Below, one piece after another: positions 26,780-34,706 of a stretch of DNA of 57,329 bases. Origin of the DNA: Clostridia bacterium. Its GTDB lineage: Bacteria > Bacillota > Clostridia > Oscillospirales > CAG-272. A model generated the notes under the pieces. That model saw nothing but the letters and a program-made list of their open reading frames with translations. It was not told the DNA's origin and did not search any database. Within the stretch, counting starts at the first letter, position 1; every line of letters starts with the position of its first letter. Both the position numbers and the translations under genes were made by a program. The DNA lies in assembly GCA_017961575.1 (NCBI GenBank), contig JAGCXA010000026.1, forward strand, positions 1-57,329. Reading direction: 5' to 3'.

Positions 26780-27954
26780 AGGCGATCGTAAACGGCGCGC
26801 TCGTCACGCCGCGGGAGGTTCTTTACGGAAAAACGATTCTCTTCGGCGAGACGGTCGAGGGGATCGCGGATTCCGCCGCCCCGCTTCCGGCGGACGTCGA
26901 AACGGTTGACGCGCGGGGAGGCTTCGTTTTGCCCGGCTTTATTGATCTGCACGTTCACGGCGGCGGGGGATACGACTTTCTCGACGGCGATCCGGGGGCG
27001 ATCGACGCGATCCTGCGTCTCCACGCCGCCCACGGCACGACCGCGCTTTTCGCGACCACGCTGACCTGCCCCGACGCGGTTCTTTTCGCCGGCGTAGAAC
27101 GGCTTGCAGCCGCGATCGGGCGGGGAAGCCCCGCCGACGGGAGCGCCCTGCTCGGAATCCATCTTGAAGGCCCGTGGCTCTCGCCCTCGAACGTCGGGGC
27201 GCAGGCGGTCGCGGGGGAACGGACGCCGACCGCCTGCGAACTTGACCGTCTGCTCGCTCTTTCGGCGGGAACGATCGCGCGGATCGACGCGGCGCCCGAG
27301 TTGTCGTCGGGGATCGATCTGCTCTCCGCGTTTGCGTCGGAGCACGGGATCCTGCTTTCGGTCGCGCACAGCGCGGCGAACGCCGAAACGACGCTCGCGG
27401 CGTACGAAAAGGGCTTCACCCATATCACGCACCTGTATTGCAGTACCACGACCGAACACAAGGAGGGGCAGACCGTTCACGCCGGGATCGTCGAAGCCGC
27501 GTATCTCAACGACGGGATCACGGTCGAACTGATCGGCGACGGCAAACATATCCCCCGCGAAACGATGCTGCTCTGTTTCAAGATCAAAGGGGCGGAAAAG
27601 GTCGCTCTCGTCACCGACGCGATGCGCGCCGCCGGAACCGACGACCGGACGTCGATCCTCGGTGAAAAAACGACCGGCACCCCGGTTCTCGTCGAGGACG
27701 GCGTCGCCAAACTGCGCGACCGTTCCTCGTTCGCCGGATCGGTCGCGACGATGGACGTCTGCTTCAAAACCGCGCTTCGCTACGGCGTGCCGCTCCCCGA
27801 CGCGGCGAGAAGCTGCGCCCTGACCCCCGCCGAGATCGCCGGGGTCGCCGATAAAAGAGGATCGCTCGACGTCGGCAAGGTCGCCGACGTCCTCATCTTC
27901 GACTCCGACTTCAATCTGCAAAGCGTTTTTATCAAAGGAAAACGGATCCGCTGA
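26776..27954 (+). CDS. nagA: N-acetylglucosamine-6-phosphate deacetylase
   Basis: This 392-residue amidohydrolase yields GlcN-6-P and acetate. Metal and active-site motifs are present: IDLHVHGGGGYDF (HxH), GIHLEGPWLSP (Glu), SVAHSAANAE (His), FTHITHLYC (His) and LVTDAMRAAGTDD (catalytic Asp). ATG overlaps the nagB-like stop (ATGA), so the two are translationally coupled. A strong terminator follows. Confidence 0.94.
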   Translation: MKAIVNGALVTPREVLYGKTILFGETVEGIADSAAPLPADVETVDARGGFVLPGFIDLHVHGGGGYDFLDGDPGAIDAILRLHAAHGTTALFATTLTCPDAVLFAGVERLAAAIGRGSPADGSALLGIHLEGPWLSPSNVGAQAVAGERTPTACELDRLLALSAGTIARIDAAPELSSGIDLLSAFASEHGILLSVAHSAANAETTLAAYEKGFTHITHLYCSTTTEHKEGQTVHAGIVEAAYLNDGITVELIGDGKHIPRETMLLCFKIKGAEKVALVTDAMRAAGTDDRTSILGEKTTGTPVLVEDGVAKLRDRSSFAGSVATMDVCFKTALRYGVPLPDAARSCALTPAEIAGVADKRGSLDVGKVADVLIFDSDFNLQSVFIKGKRIR

Positions 27955-28005
27955 CCGGTTCCTTCGTCAGACGTCTTTTTTCGTTTCGGAACCGCAAAGA
28001 AAGAA

Positions 28006-28036
28006 CCCCGTTCGCAAAAAGCGAACGGGGCTTTTC
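28006..28036. terminator. Terminator after nagA, shared with the EEP gene
   Basis: CCCCGTTCGC / GCGAACGGGG with an AAAAA loop (28006-28030) followed by CTTTTCG. It lies between convergent genes. Confidence 0.82.
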
Positions 28037-28042
28037 GTTTGG

Positions 28043-30295
28043 TTATCGGAGACAGAACCTTGCCAGGATCGGCAGATGGTCGGAGGGGTATCTGCCGTCG
28101 CCGTCCACCGGGTTGTCGACGACCGTATAGTACGCCGTATCGATATTTCCTTTCGTGAAGAAATGGTCGAAGACGTAGGGACTCCGGGTGGCGTGCCCGT
28201 TTACGTACGTTCCGCCGACGTCGTCGGTTTCCGCGGCGGCGGAAAATCCTTCCGAAAAGCCGTCGTCAAGAAACATCCGAATCGTAAGCGACCCGCCGTT
28301 GTTCGGATTGCTCGGGACGTTTTGCGCGTTCATATCGCCCATGATGATCTGGTCGGGGAATGCGTCCTCCTGCAGTTCGAGCCAAGCGAGCAGGGCGCGG
28401 ATCTCGTAACGGCGCACCTTGTCGTGCGGCACCGCCGCTTCATCGCCCGTTTTACCGTAATGCAGATGCGTGTTGACGACGAGGATCCGCTTCCCGGTCT
28501 CTTTTTGTTCCAGAACGACGTAGTGGAACGTACGACCGTGTGTGTCGAGGTCCATATTCGCGTTCTCCGGGTTGGGGACGTTCAGGGCGATTGCCACGTC
28601 CTTGTAGACCAGCGTTCCGTCAAAGAGCAGCGTGAACTTATCGGTCTTAAAGAAGATCTCGTTTCTCTCGAATCTGTCGGTGGTGTCGTCACCCGTGACC
28701 CGGGTGTAACCGCCGGCTTTTGCCAGAGCGTTAAAAAGAGTGTCCCAGCGCTCGTTGTATTCCTGAAAACCCACGATATCGGGGGATGCGGCGAGGACCG
28801 TTTGAAGCGCTTTCGGATGTCTGCCGCTCCATCCCTTGTTGAAAACCTCGACGTTGTAACTCATAGCGGTGAACGAATGGGGGTACTGGGGATCGTCCGG
28901 GACGTTCCGATAATAGCGGGGCGCTGAGAATCCCTTCCCGTTTTCGGCGCGGTAGCCGCCGTCGTTCGGACCGTTTTCAACGGGCACGACCGGCTCGACC
29001 TGCCGCACGAATTCCTTGCCGCAGCTCGCAGAGGCGTCGGCAAAGACGCAGTAGGCGGATTGGTGTTTTCCGTAACTGTTCCCCCGGTACTTCATCCGGT
29101 AAATGAACACGTACCGGTCGGCGCCGACGTCGGTATATTCGACCTTGCCCGTGCTCGCGTTATAAGACGCCGTATACAGGTAGTTTTGGATTCTTTCGTC
29201 CATCAGCGTCCCTTGCAGTTTCGAGACGGCGACGCCGTCGAGGTAGGTCGTCACGGTAAACAGATATTCGGCATCGGTGTTCGCGGTGGGCAGTACGGTG
29301 ACGTCCTCGTGTACGCGGACGCCGATGCGATGCCAGCCGTATTCCGGGTTGCTCTGAACGGCGCCGCCGAGGTTCGGGTAGTCGGCGTACGCGCCGGTCG
29401 TGGTCCCCATTCCGGCGGGGGTCGTCACCTCGTCGTCGGATACGAGCGTTCCGAGCCCGTTTAAGGCGTCAAAACCTCCTGCGTACGGGCAATCGCTGCC
29501 CCAACAGTTTGCACACGGACTCCAGAAATTCAGGGGAGCGCTTTCCGAGAAGTCGTCTTTGGCGATCCGCGAGGTCACGTATGGTGCGTTGGTATTTTTG
29601 AGGTATTGAACGAGCGAATCGTTATAGAAGACCGAATACTCGATCAGGAGATCGTTGCCCTCCGGGTTGACTTCGTTCGGACAGAAGGTCTTTGCCCCGG
29701 AGCAGAGAACGTCGGAATACAGATTCCGTTTATCCTCGATGACGTCGTTCCACACGGTCGACGCGGTGCCGATCGCTTCATTGATCGGTCCGTTTCCGAC
29801 TCGGTTCATTTTCATGACGCTGAGCTTCATGACGTCGGAATAGCGCGTTCCCGTGCTGTCGGTGACGAATGCGCGCGCGTAGATCCATTCGTAGAATCGC
29901 TCGAAGGGAACGTCCAATGCGCACGGGACCAGACTGCGTCCCGCGGGGGCTTCGACGATCTGATTTCCGATACGCGCGGCGACGCCTGATTCCGACGTTG
30001 CGAACTCGATGCATCCTTCGTCTCCGCGCACGGGGGTAGGATTGTTTCCGCCGTTCTCAAGCGAGAAGACGAAACCGAACTCATCGTAATCGAGAGAGCC
30101 GATCGTGAACGTGAAATAGAGCGAGGTATAAGCCGCGCCGATGGAAAAATCCGGGGAAGGGTAGCAGGTGAAGTCTTCGATCTCCAAGTTTCCCGAGGAG
30201 TCCGCCGCCGTCGCGACGGGGAACAGAACGGTCAATCCGGAGATCAGCGTTGCCAGGACGAGCAGGAGCGAAAGAATGCGCCTTTGCGTTTTCAT
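28043..30295 (-). CDS. Secreted endonuclease/exonuclease/phosphatase (EEP) domain protein
   Basis: The 750-residue exported protein has a signal peptide (about 1-30, LLVLATLISG ... ATA-ADS). A central beta-rich part follows. A C-terminal EEP domain from about 480 has AMSYNVEVFNKGW, VGFQEYNERWDTL, VVNTHLHYGKTGDEA, QIIMGDMNAQN and a closing YPSDHLPILARF. All metal and catalytic residues of the EEP fold (Asn, Glu, Asp-x-Asn, SDH) are visible. It may be an extracellular nuclease, sphingomyelinase or phosphatase; the substrate cannot be told. The first 170 residues resemble the N-terminus of the heparinase-like protein at 51.7 kb, suggesting a shared surface module. Confidence 0.85.
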   Translation of the reverse strand: MKTQRRILSLLLVLATLISGLTVLFPVATAADSSGNLEIEDFTCYPSPDFSIGAAYTSLYFTFTIGSLDYDEFGFVFSLENGGNNPTPVRGDEGCIEFATSESGVAARIGNQIVEAPAGRSLVPCALDVPFERFYEWIYARAFVTDSTGTRYSDVMKLSVMKMNRVGNGPINEAIGTASTVWNDVIEDKRNLYSDVLCSGAKTFCPNEVNPEGNDLLIEYSVFYNDSLVQYLKNTNAPYVTSRIAKDDFSESAPLNFWSPCANCWGSDCPYAGGFDALNGLGTLVSDDEVTTPAGMGTTTGAYADYPNLGGAVQSNPEYGWHRIGVRVHEDVTVLPTANTDAEYLFTVTTYLDGVAVSKLQGTLMDERIQNYLYTASYNASTGKVEYTDVGADRYVFIYRMKYRGNSYGKHQSAYCVFADASASCGKEFVRQVEPVVPVENGPNDGGYRAENGKGFSAPRYYRNVPDDPQYPHSFTAMSYNVEVFNKGWSGRHPKALQTVLAASPDIVGFQEYNERWDTLFNALAKAGGYTRVTGDDTTDRFERNEIFFKTDKFTLLFDGTLVYKDVAIALNVPNPENANMDLDTHGRTFHYVVLEQKETGKRILVVNTHLHYGKTGDEAAVPHDKVRRYEIRALLAWLELQEDAFPDQIIMGDMNAQNVPSNPNNGGSLTIRMFLDDGFSEGFSAAAETDDVGGTYVNGHATRSPYVFDHFFTKGNIDTAYYTVVDNPVDGDGRYPSDHLPILARFCLR

Positions 30296-30400
30296 ACAGT
30301 TTTCTCCCTTCGATACGGTAATGATTTACGGGATCGGACGGACGAACAACGCATTCGGCTCCGCTCTTCGTTGCGACCGTTTCCGAACCCGCTGAAATCA

Positions 30401-30429
30401 ATTGTACTCTGATTTTGCAAGAAAATCAA
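30401..30429 (-). promoter_or_regulatory. Promoter of the EEP gene
   Basis: Minus strand TTGATT (30424-30429) and TACAAT (30401-30406), 17 bp apart, about 105 bp upstream of the start. Confidence 0.65.
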
Positions 30430-30631
30430 GAAATTTATAGATTTAAAGTTAAAAAATAGCAACACGCACAAAAGAAAAGCCGAATAAATATGCAAGGTGT
30501 ACATATCAAAAAAGGAAGGATCCGGGAATAAAAAAGGCGTCCCGCGGGGCGGTTTCGTTCCAAGCTTTCCCGTGAAGCGGTGTCGCCCAAATAACCCGTT
30601 TGAAGGAGTGAGTTTACGAGCGACGCGCAAA

Positions 30632-30886
30632 CGGGATTCGACGGGGACCGGGACGAAGGAGAAAGTAACCGAGGGTTGAACGCTTTGTGGAAGAGGTGAA
30701 CAAGCGCGCTTGCGCGCGGGATTCGACGGGGACCGGGACGAAGGAGAAAGTAACCGAGGGTTGAACGCTTTGTGAAAGAGGTGAACAAGCGCGCTTGCGC
30801 GCGGGATTCGACGGGGACCGGGACGAAGGAGAAAGTAACCGATGGTTGAAAGCTTTGCGCGAAAGTCGAACAAGCGCGCTTGCGCG
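30632..30886. repeat. 85-bp tandem repeat, three copies
   Basis: Three near-identical 85-bp units start at 30632, 30717 and 30802, each beginning CGGGATTCGACGGGGACC. Copies two and three, and the boundary after copy three, carry GCGCGCTTGCGCGC, a self-complementary stretch. Copy three has a few base changes (GATGGTTGAAAG). Repeats abut without spacers, so this is not a CRISPR array. Open frames through it are spurious. The rest of the gap (30430-30631 and 30907-31043) holds only small hairpins, for example TTTTGCGCC / GGCGCAAAA near 30990-31012. Confidence 0.9.
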
Positions 30887-30888
30887 CG

Positions 30889-30906
30889 GGATCTGAGGGG
30901 AATCGA
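30889..30906. repeat. 18-bp copy of the tmRNA 3' end (att-like direct repeat)
   Basis: GGATCTGAGGGGAATCGA occurs here and again at 31088-31105, inside the acceptor/T-arm end of ssrA. tmRNA 3' ends are frequent integration sites, and such a displaced copy is what a former element would leave. Only about 180 bp lie between the copies and no integrase is present, so this would be a remnant. Confidence 0.5.
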
Positions 30907-31043
30907 CGCTCGGCGCAAGCGCCTCGCTACCCCTCGTTCTCGCCCCGCATAGCAAAAGGGAAGCCGTATCGGATGGCGAGAACGTTAGATTTTGCGCCGA
31001 AAGGCGCAAAATCGAGGGGTTCGATATGAGCCGAGGATCCATC

Positions 31044-31084
31044 AAAAAGGAGCGTCCGCGCACAAGGCGCGGGCGCTCCTTTTT
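31044..31084 (-). terminator. Terminator of ssrA
   Basis: On the minus strand, directly after CCA, AAAAAGGAGCG ... CGCTCCTTTTT forms a long stem with GCGC-rich interior and a closing T-run. Confidence 0.85.
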
Positions 31085-31452
31085 GGTGGATCTGAGGGGA
31101 ATCGAACCCCTGTCCGAAAACCGTCGGTATGACTTTCTTCGCGGGCAGTCGCTCTTTTGAAATTCCCTTCGCGCAGCACCGGGCGACAGGTTTTGCGGTC
31201 GGGTAGCCGTTTCGTCCGTGACCGGGTCAACGGCAAATCCCCGGTTCACGTGCACTGCTGATTTGACGCCGGGCGAGGTTCGCAGTCCTCCCTCACTCGA
31301 CGGGCGGCTTATGCCGCGGCACTGCCCTTAGGCAGCCATTGCAAGTTTCTTTTTAGAATCTGCGTTTAATTTTAGGTGAACCTTTTAACGGGATTGCTCG
31401 GCCCGCCGCGCTTATCATACTTTCAAATCCCCGTCGAAACCTTTACAGACCC
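31084..31452 (-). ncRNA. ssrA: tmRNA
   Basis: This 369-nt transfer-messenger RNA rescues stalled ribosomes. The mature 5' end GGGTCTG (31446-31452) pairs with CAGATCC before ACCA at the 3' end (G-U allowed once). The conserved GGTTTCGACGGGG follows the 5' strand, and GGTTCGATTCCCC forms the T-arm. CCA is encoded. The tag frame, read from GCA at 31363 to the TAA at 31328-31330, gives ADSKKKLAMAA, an 11-residue tag ending in the usual small hydrophobic residues. The resume codon is inferred from position and the LAxAA end. Confidence 0.95.
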
Positions 31453-31466
31453 ATACCGGGGAACCT

Positions 31467-31495
31467 ATTGTAACACGGCGCGCCCGGTTTGTCAA
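31467..31495 (-). promoter_or_regulatory. Promoter of ssrA
   Basis: Minus strand TTGACA (31490-31495), 17 bp, TACAAT (31467-31472). The -10 box lies 14 bases before the mature 5' end, so a short leader is removed. Confidence 0.85.
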
Positions 31496-31786
31496 GCGCC
31501 CCGGCAAAAAAACTCCCTTTTAAATATACGTGCGTATTGCGCGCCCAGCGCGTCACGCGCGTGGACGTACGCGCATATAACGCGCATATATGGAATGAAG
31601 ACGCGCCCCCGGCGCAAAATGAGAGAGACGGAAAATCAGGCGCGCAGCGCCGACTTCATTAGGGCGAGCCCGTCTTTTTTAGCCCGTTTTTTGGAGTCCT
31701 CACACTTTTTTTCGTCCGAAAAACCCCCATTTTACGGGCTTTTTTCAATTTTTTCGAAATTTTTTGAATTTTTTTGAAAAAACCTA
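31496..31786. other. Non-coding spacer between ssrA and the c-di-GMP leader
   Basis: The left part has CGCG-rich palindromic stretches (31540-31590) and the right part is T-rich. I see no gene, RNA or consistent repeat in it. Confidence 0.5.
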
Positions 31787-31815
31787 TTGACAAACGACGA
31801 CGGGTAGTGTATAAT
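31787..31815 (+). promoter_or_regulatory. Consensus promoter of the c-di-GMP-controlled operon
   Basis: TTGACA (31787-31792) and TATAAT (31810-31815) with a 17-bp spacer, both perfect consensus. Transcription would start about 31822, just at the first aptamer. Confidence 0.9.
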
Positions 31816-31820
31816 GGGAC

Positions 31821-31908
31821 CAGATTAAAGGGCAAAGCAGTTGAAAGACTGTGACGCAAAGCTAGAGGGCCTTCACAAGTTATCTTGTAAGGTAGCCAGT
31901 TGCATCTG
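31821..31908 (+). promoter_or_regulatory. c-di-GMP-I (GEMM) riboswitch aptamer 1
   Basis: The P1 stem CAGAT / ATCTG closes the element. Inside are the conserved GGCAAA, a GAAA tetraloop hairpin, GTGACGCAAAGC, AGGGCC and AAGGTAGCCAG, in the order and spacing of the class I c-di-GMP aptamer. It is one of two copies 85 bp apart with nearly identical sequence. Confidence 0.95.
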
Positions 31909-31992
31909 ATTAAAAGGCAAAGCAGCCGAAAGGCTGTGACGCAAAGCTAGAGGGCCTTCACAAGATTACTTGTAAGGTAGCCAGTTGCATCA
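31907..31992 (+). promoter_or_regulatory. c-di-GMP-I (GEMM) riboswitch aptamer 2
   Basis: The second copy has GGCAAA at 31916, GAAA loop, GACGCAAAGC and GGTAGCCAGTTGCATCA, with P1 TGAT / ATCA. Differences from copy one are compensatory in the stem (CAGTT-GACTG becomes CAGCC-GGCTG) or sit in the variable arm. Its 3' edge (31981-31990) is also the 5' half of the terminator behind it. Confidence 0.95.
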
Positions 31993-32014
31993 CGAGTATG
32001 CGACTGGCGTTTTT
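31981..32014 (+). terminator. Riboswitch-controlled intrinsic terminator
   Basis: CCAGTTGCAT (31981-31990) pairs with ATGCGACTGG (31998-32007), one G-U, followed by CGTTTTT. The left arm belongs to aptamer 2, so the ligand-bound aptamer should block the terminator. An ON switch by c-di-GMP follows from this geometry. Confidence 0.82.
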
Positions 32015-32047
32015 CGTTATTTACGGCGAAAACGAAAGGGGAACCGG

Positions 32048-32815
32048 ATGGAAGAGTTTGACGCGCGTGTCAGTCTGATCGACGAAACGCTGAGCAGCGG
32101 ACTCGATCCCATTGAACTTCTCGCGACTCCGATCAACTCCCCCCTGACCGATCTTCCGGTCGCCTACCGCACCCGGCTCCGGATCAACAGCGTCGAGGTC
32201 GGCGTGATCGAGCCCGAGCAGTACGATCCGGTCGCTTCCCGCACTTCCCAATGCGTCTCCCTCGCCCTCTGGAACTTCCGTCGGGTCTGCGACCTGGCGA
32301 AGGACCTGCGCGAGATTTCCTCGGCGATCAGCTTCTTCACCGTCCGCACTCCACCCCGCATCCTGACGAAAGGAAAGATCGGGGACCTGGTCGAAACGGT
32401 ACTGAAAGACGCCGACTACGACGACCCCTCGAACGTCTGCTTCGAGTTCCCCCGCGAGAGCGTCTTCTCGGACACCGAGGCGATGGCGAACGGACTTCGC
32501 GTTCTGAAATCCTACGGCATCAAGTCCGCGCTCGTCGGTTACGGCGACGAGTTCTGCCCGGCTCCGCGGCTCGCCTCGCTCCCCTTCGACTACGTGATGC
32601 TCGACGATTCGGTCCTCGCCGATCTCATGAACCCCGATAAGGAACTTTCGGTCGAGGCGCTGATCAAATACGTCTCCACCTTCGGCACCGAGTGCATCGC
32701 GCTCGGAAGAACGACCGCCGAAGAGAGCGAACGGCTCGTCCGGATTCGGGCGTTCGGTTACGAAGACAAGGATCCGACGGTCATCACGGAGAGTGAACTT
32801 CGCGCCAAATTCTGA
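32048..32815 (+). CDS. Degenerate EAL-domain protein
   Basis: The 255-residue protein follows the EAL fold but lacks its catalytic residues. YRTRLRINSVEVGVIEPEQY replaces the EAL-motif strand; VCFEFPRES stands for the ExTES strand; LVGYGDEFCPAPRLASLPFD replaces DDFGTGYSSL; and YVMLDDSV stands for the K-x-D strand. Glu, Asn and Asp metal ligands are therefore missing, and phosphodiesterase activity is not expected. It may bind c-di-GMP, bind another operon product, or be a scaffold. The ATG at 32048 has AAAGGGG before it. It is the first gene behind the riboswitches and is 13 bp from the next gene. Confidence 0.78.
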   Translation: MEEFDARVSLIDETLSSGLDPIELLATPINSPLTDLPVAYRTRLRINSVEVGVIEPEQYDPVASRTSQCVSLALWNFRRVCDLAKDLREISSAISFFTVRTPPRILTKGKIGDLVETVLKDADYDDPSNVCFEFPRESVFSDTEAMANGLRVLKSYGIKSALVGYGDEFCPAPRLASLPFDYVMLDDSVLADLMNPDKELSVEALIKYVSTFGTECIALGRTTAEESERLVRIRAFGYEDKDPTVITESELRAKF

Positions 32816-32827
32816 CGGGAGGATCAA

Positions 32828-33598
32828 ATGACAAGAAATTCGATTTCGCGGTACATCCTCCGGTCTGCCGGCGAGGTCAAACGGTTCCGGATCCTGATGC
32901 GGGTCATACCGATCGTGATCGCGGTGCTGATCGCTCTGACGAGCGTCGTCTACGTTTCCTCGGTGATGTATAACCGCTACGGCAGTTACACGGTCACGGT
33001 CAATAAGTTCGATAACCTCAACTACTCCATCGCGCTCACCGAGTACATGATCGAGGACCCCGACGTCGAGGGAAAAATGATCCCCGGCAAATCGGTCGCC
33101 CGCCTGAACTCCAAAGCGTCCGAACGGATCCGCGATATGGACGGTGCGACGATCCCCGAAGACGTCGACCAGATCAACGGCGAACACAACGGAGAAAACT
33201 ACATCGCCTACACCTACTACCTCGTCAACAACGGCGAAAAGACGCTGACCTACGAATACAACCTCTACATTGTGAACACGACGAACGGCGTCGAAAAGGG
33301 AGTCCGCGTCCGGCTCTACGAAAACGGAGTCAAGACGACCTTCGCAAGGACCAAGACCGACGGGTCGGGACCCGAGGATGGAACGGAACCCTTCATGGGA
33401 GACACCACGATCGTCAGAAAACAGGTCAGCAACTTCGGACCCGGCGAGTACACCCGTTTCACCATCGTGATCTGGATCGAGGGAAACGACGACGACACGA
33501 CCGACGACATCATCGGCGGACAGTTCAAGGTGGATATGAAGGTCAACATCATCGGCGACGAAAAGGGAAAGCCGATCGACTTCGAGCAAAAATCCTGA
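32828..33598 (+). CDS. Membrane-anchored protein of the exported-fibre cluster
   Basis: The 256-residue protein has a basic N-terminus, one membrane helix at about 24-47 (IPIVIAVLIALTSVVYVSSV) and an extracellular domain of about 205 residues. Near the end it has FTIVIWIEGNDDDTTDD, like the RLW[LV]EGED-x-CNN stretch near the ends of the two exported proteins that follow. No cleavage site is evident, so it stays in the membrane and may anchor or initiate a fibre. GGGAGGATC precedes the ATG. The family is not recognised with certainty. Confidence 0.7.
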   Translation: MTRNSISRYILRSAGEVKRFRILMRVIPIVIAVLIALTSVVYVSSVMYNRYGSYTVTVNKFDNLNYSIALTEYMIEDPDVEGKMIPGKSVARLNSKASERIRDMDGATIPEDVDQINGEHNGENYIAYTYYLVNNGEKTLTYEYNLYIVNTTNGVEKGVRVRLYENGVKTTFARTKTDGSGPEDGTEPFMGDTTIVRKQVSNFGPGEYTRFTIVIWIEGNDDDTTDDIIGGQFKVDMKVNIIGDEKGKPIDFEQKS

Positions 33599-33672
33599 TT
33601 CGGTTATTCTTCCGGCAACGGAAAATAATATAACACCAATTTTGATTATTATTTTAAAAGGAGAAAAAACCA

Positions 33673-34584
33673 ATGAAAAAGCTCATTCCTGCTCTCGCGC
33701 TCCTGCTGGTCTCCGCTGTGATGCTGGCGACCTCCTCGTTCGCATGGTTCTCGATGAACACGACCGTTACGGTTACCGGTATGTCCGTGACCACGAAGGC
33801 GTCGAGCAACCTGCTGATTTCCGCTACCACTACGGAAGAGGACTTCAAGCCGGATCCGCTCACCCAGACCCGCAACGGTATCCTCGAGCCCGTTTCCACC
33901 ATCGACGGTTCCAACTTCTTCTACACCACCGACGCTAAGGCGGACGGCAGCAAGAACAAGGCGATCACCGGCGCCGGCGCCGTTCCTTACGTTGCCTATT
34001 CGGAGGACGCTACCCCTGCCATCGTCGGAACCAACTCCGGCAAAACCACCTATGACGACGAGTTCAACGAAGCGTATCAGATCGGTACTGTCTCTACCAG
34101 CAACGTCGCGTACGGCTACATCGATTACACCGTGTATCTGAAAGCGACCGCGAGCGAGAGAAGCAAACTGCTCCTTTCCACGGTTGATCTTCAGTACGAC
34201 GGCGGCGCCGTCACCGAGAAGGCTTGGAGAGTTGCGGTCTTCGCGCAGAGCGCTTCCACCGCTTCCGGCCTCACCGGGTCCGACACGCTGGTGACCATCC
34301 TTGAGCCCGCTTCCGCCGCGTACTTTGACGGAACCGCCGTCTCCGGCGCCGCCGCGAAAGCCGCCGTCAACACGAAGATTGACGACGAGGCGGTGATCGA
34401 CGCCGACGTCGCCGCGAACGCGACCATGTACTACAAGGTCATCGTTCGTCTGTGGCTCGAGGGCGAGGACACCACCTGCAACAACGAGACCTTCGCCGAC
34501 CTGACGGAAGATTACACCCTCGACCTTACGTTCGATCTCAAACCGTACGCCGACGCTGCGACCGGTGCTACCGTGATCAGCTGA
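33673..34584 (+). CDS. Exported protein with SipW-type N-terminus, putative fibre subunit A
   Basis: The 303-residue protein starts MKKLIPALALLLVSAV, then TSSFAWFSMNTTVTVTGM. A hydrophobic stretch ending in FAWFSMN is typical of substrates for SipW/ER-type signal peptidases in Clostridia, as in TasA/camelysin-like proteins. The mature part is rich in Thr, Ala and Asp, and ends with RLWLEGEDTTCNNETF. It has a strong AAAAGGAG ribosome site. It is a paralogue of the 302-residue protein two genes on: same N-terminus, ETV-STIDG / SSIDGS-FFYT, YGY[IV][DE]Y and the same C-terminal motif. Function is inferred: surface fibre or matrix component. Two ER-type signal peptidases are encoded in the cluster. 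Confidence 0.75.
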   Translation: MKKLIPALALLLVSAVMLATSSFAWFSMNTTVTVTGMSVTTKASSNLLISATTTEEDFKPDPLTQTRNGILEPVSTIDGSNFFYTTDAKADGSKNKAITGAGAVPYVAYSEDATPAIVGTNSGKTTYDDEFNEAYQIGTVSTSNVAYGYIDYTVYLKATASERSKLLLSTVDLQYDGGAVTEKAWRVAVFAQSASTASGLTGSDTLVTILEPASAAYFDGTAVSGAAAKAAVNTKIDDEAVIDADVAANATMYYKVIVRLWLEGEDTTCNNETFADLTEDYTLDLTFDLKPYADAATGATVIS

Positions 34585-34645
34585 ATCGACTGAACGGACT
34601 GAACGAACATCATTCTCAACTTCGGGTTGATTGATTTTGACGACG

Positions 34646-34679
34646 CGAAGGGGAGTGCCCGATCGGGGCGCCCCCTTCG
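34646..34679 (+). other. Stable hairpin between the two subunit genes
   Basis: CGAAGGGG ... CCCCTTCG with a GC-rich inner stem (GTGCCC / GGGGCGC) is followed not by a T-run but by AATGAAAAG. It may be an attenuator or an mRNA stabiliser that sets a high ratio of the first subunit. Confidence 0.6.
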
Positions 34680-34706
34680 TAATGAAAAGAAGGAGGTGCA
34701 ATAGAT

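Noticed and set aside
30632-30886. CRISPR array
   Set aside because: The 85-bp units touch each other without spacers, only three copies exist and no cas gene is near.
31010-31036. Possible tRNA T-arm (GGTTCGATATGAGCC)
   Set aside because: No cloverleaf can be built around it; no anticodon or acceptor stem in reach.
30435-31255. Protein-coding frames through the 85-bp repeats and tmRNA
   Set aside because: They read repeat DNA and the tmRNA gene; periodic low-complexity peptides without ribosome sites.
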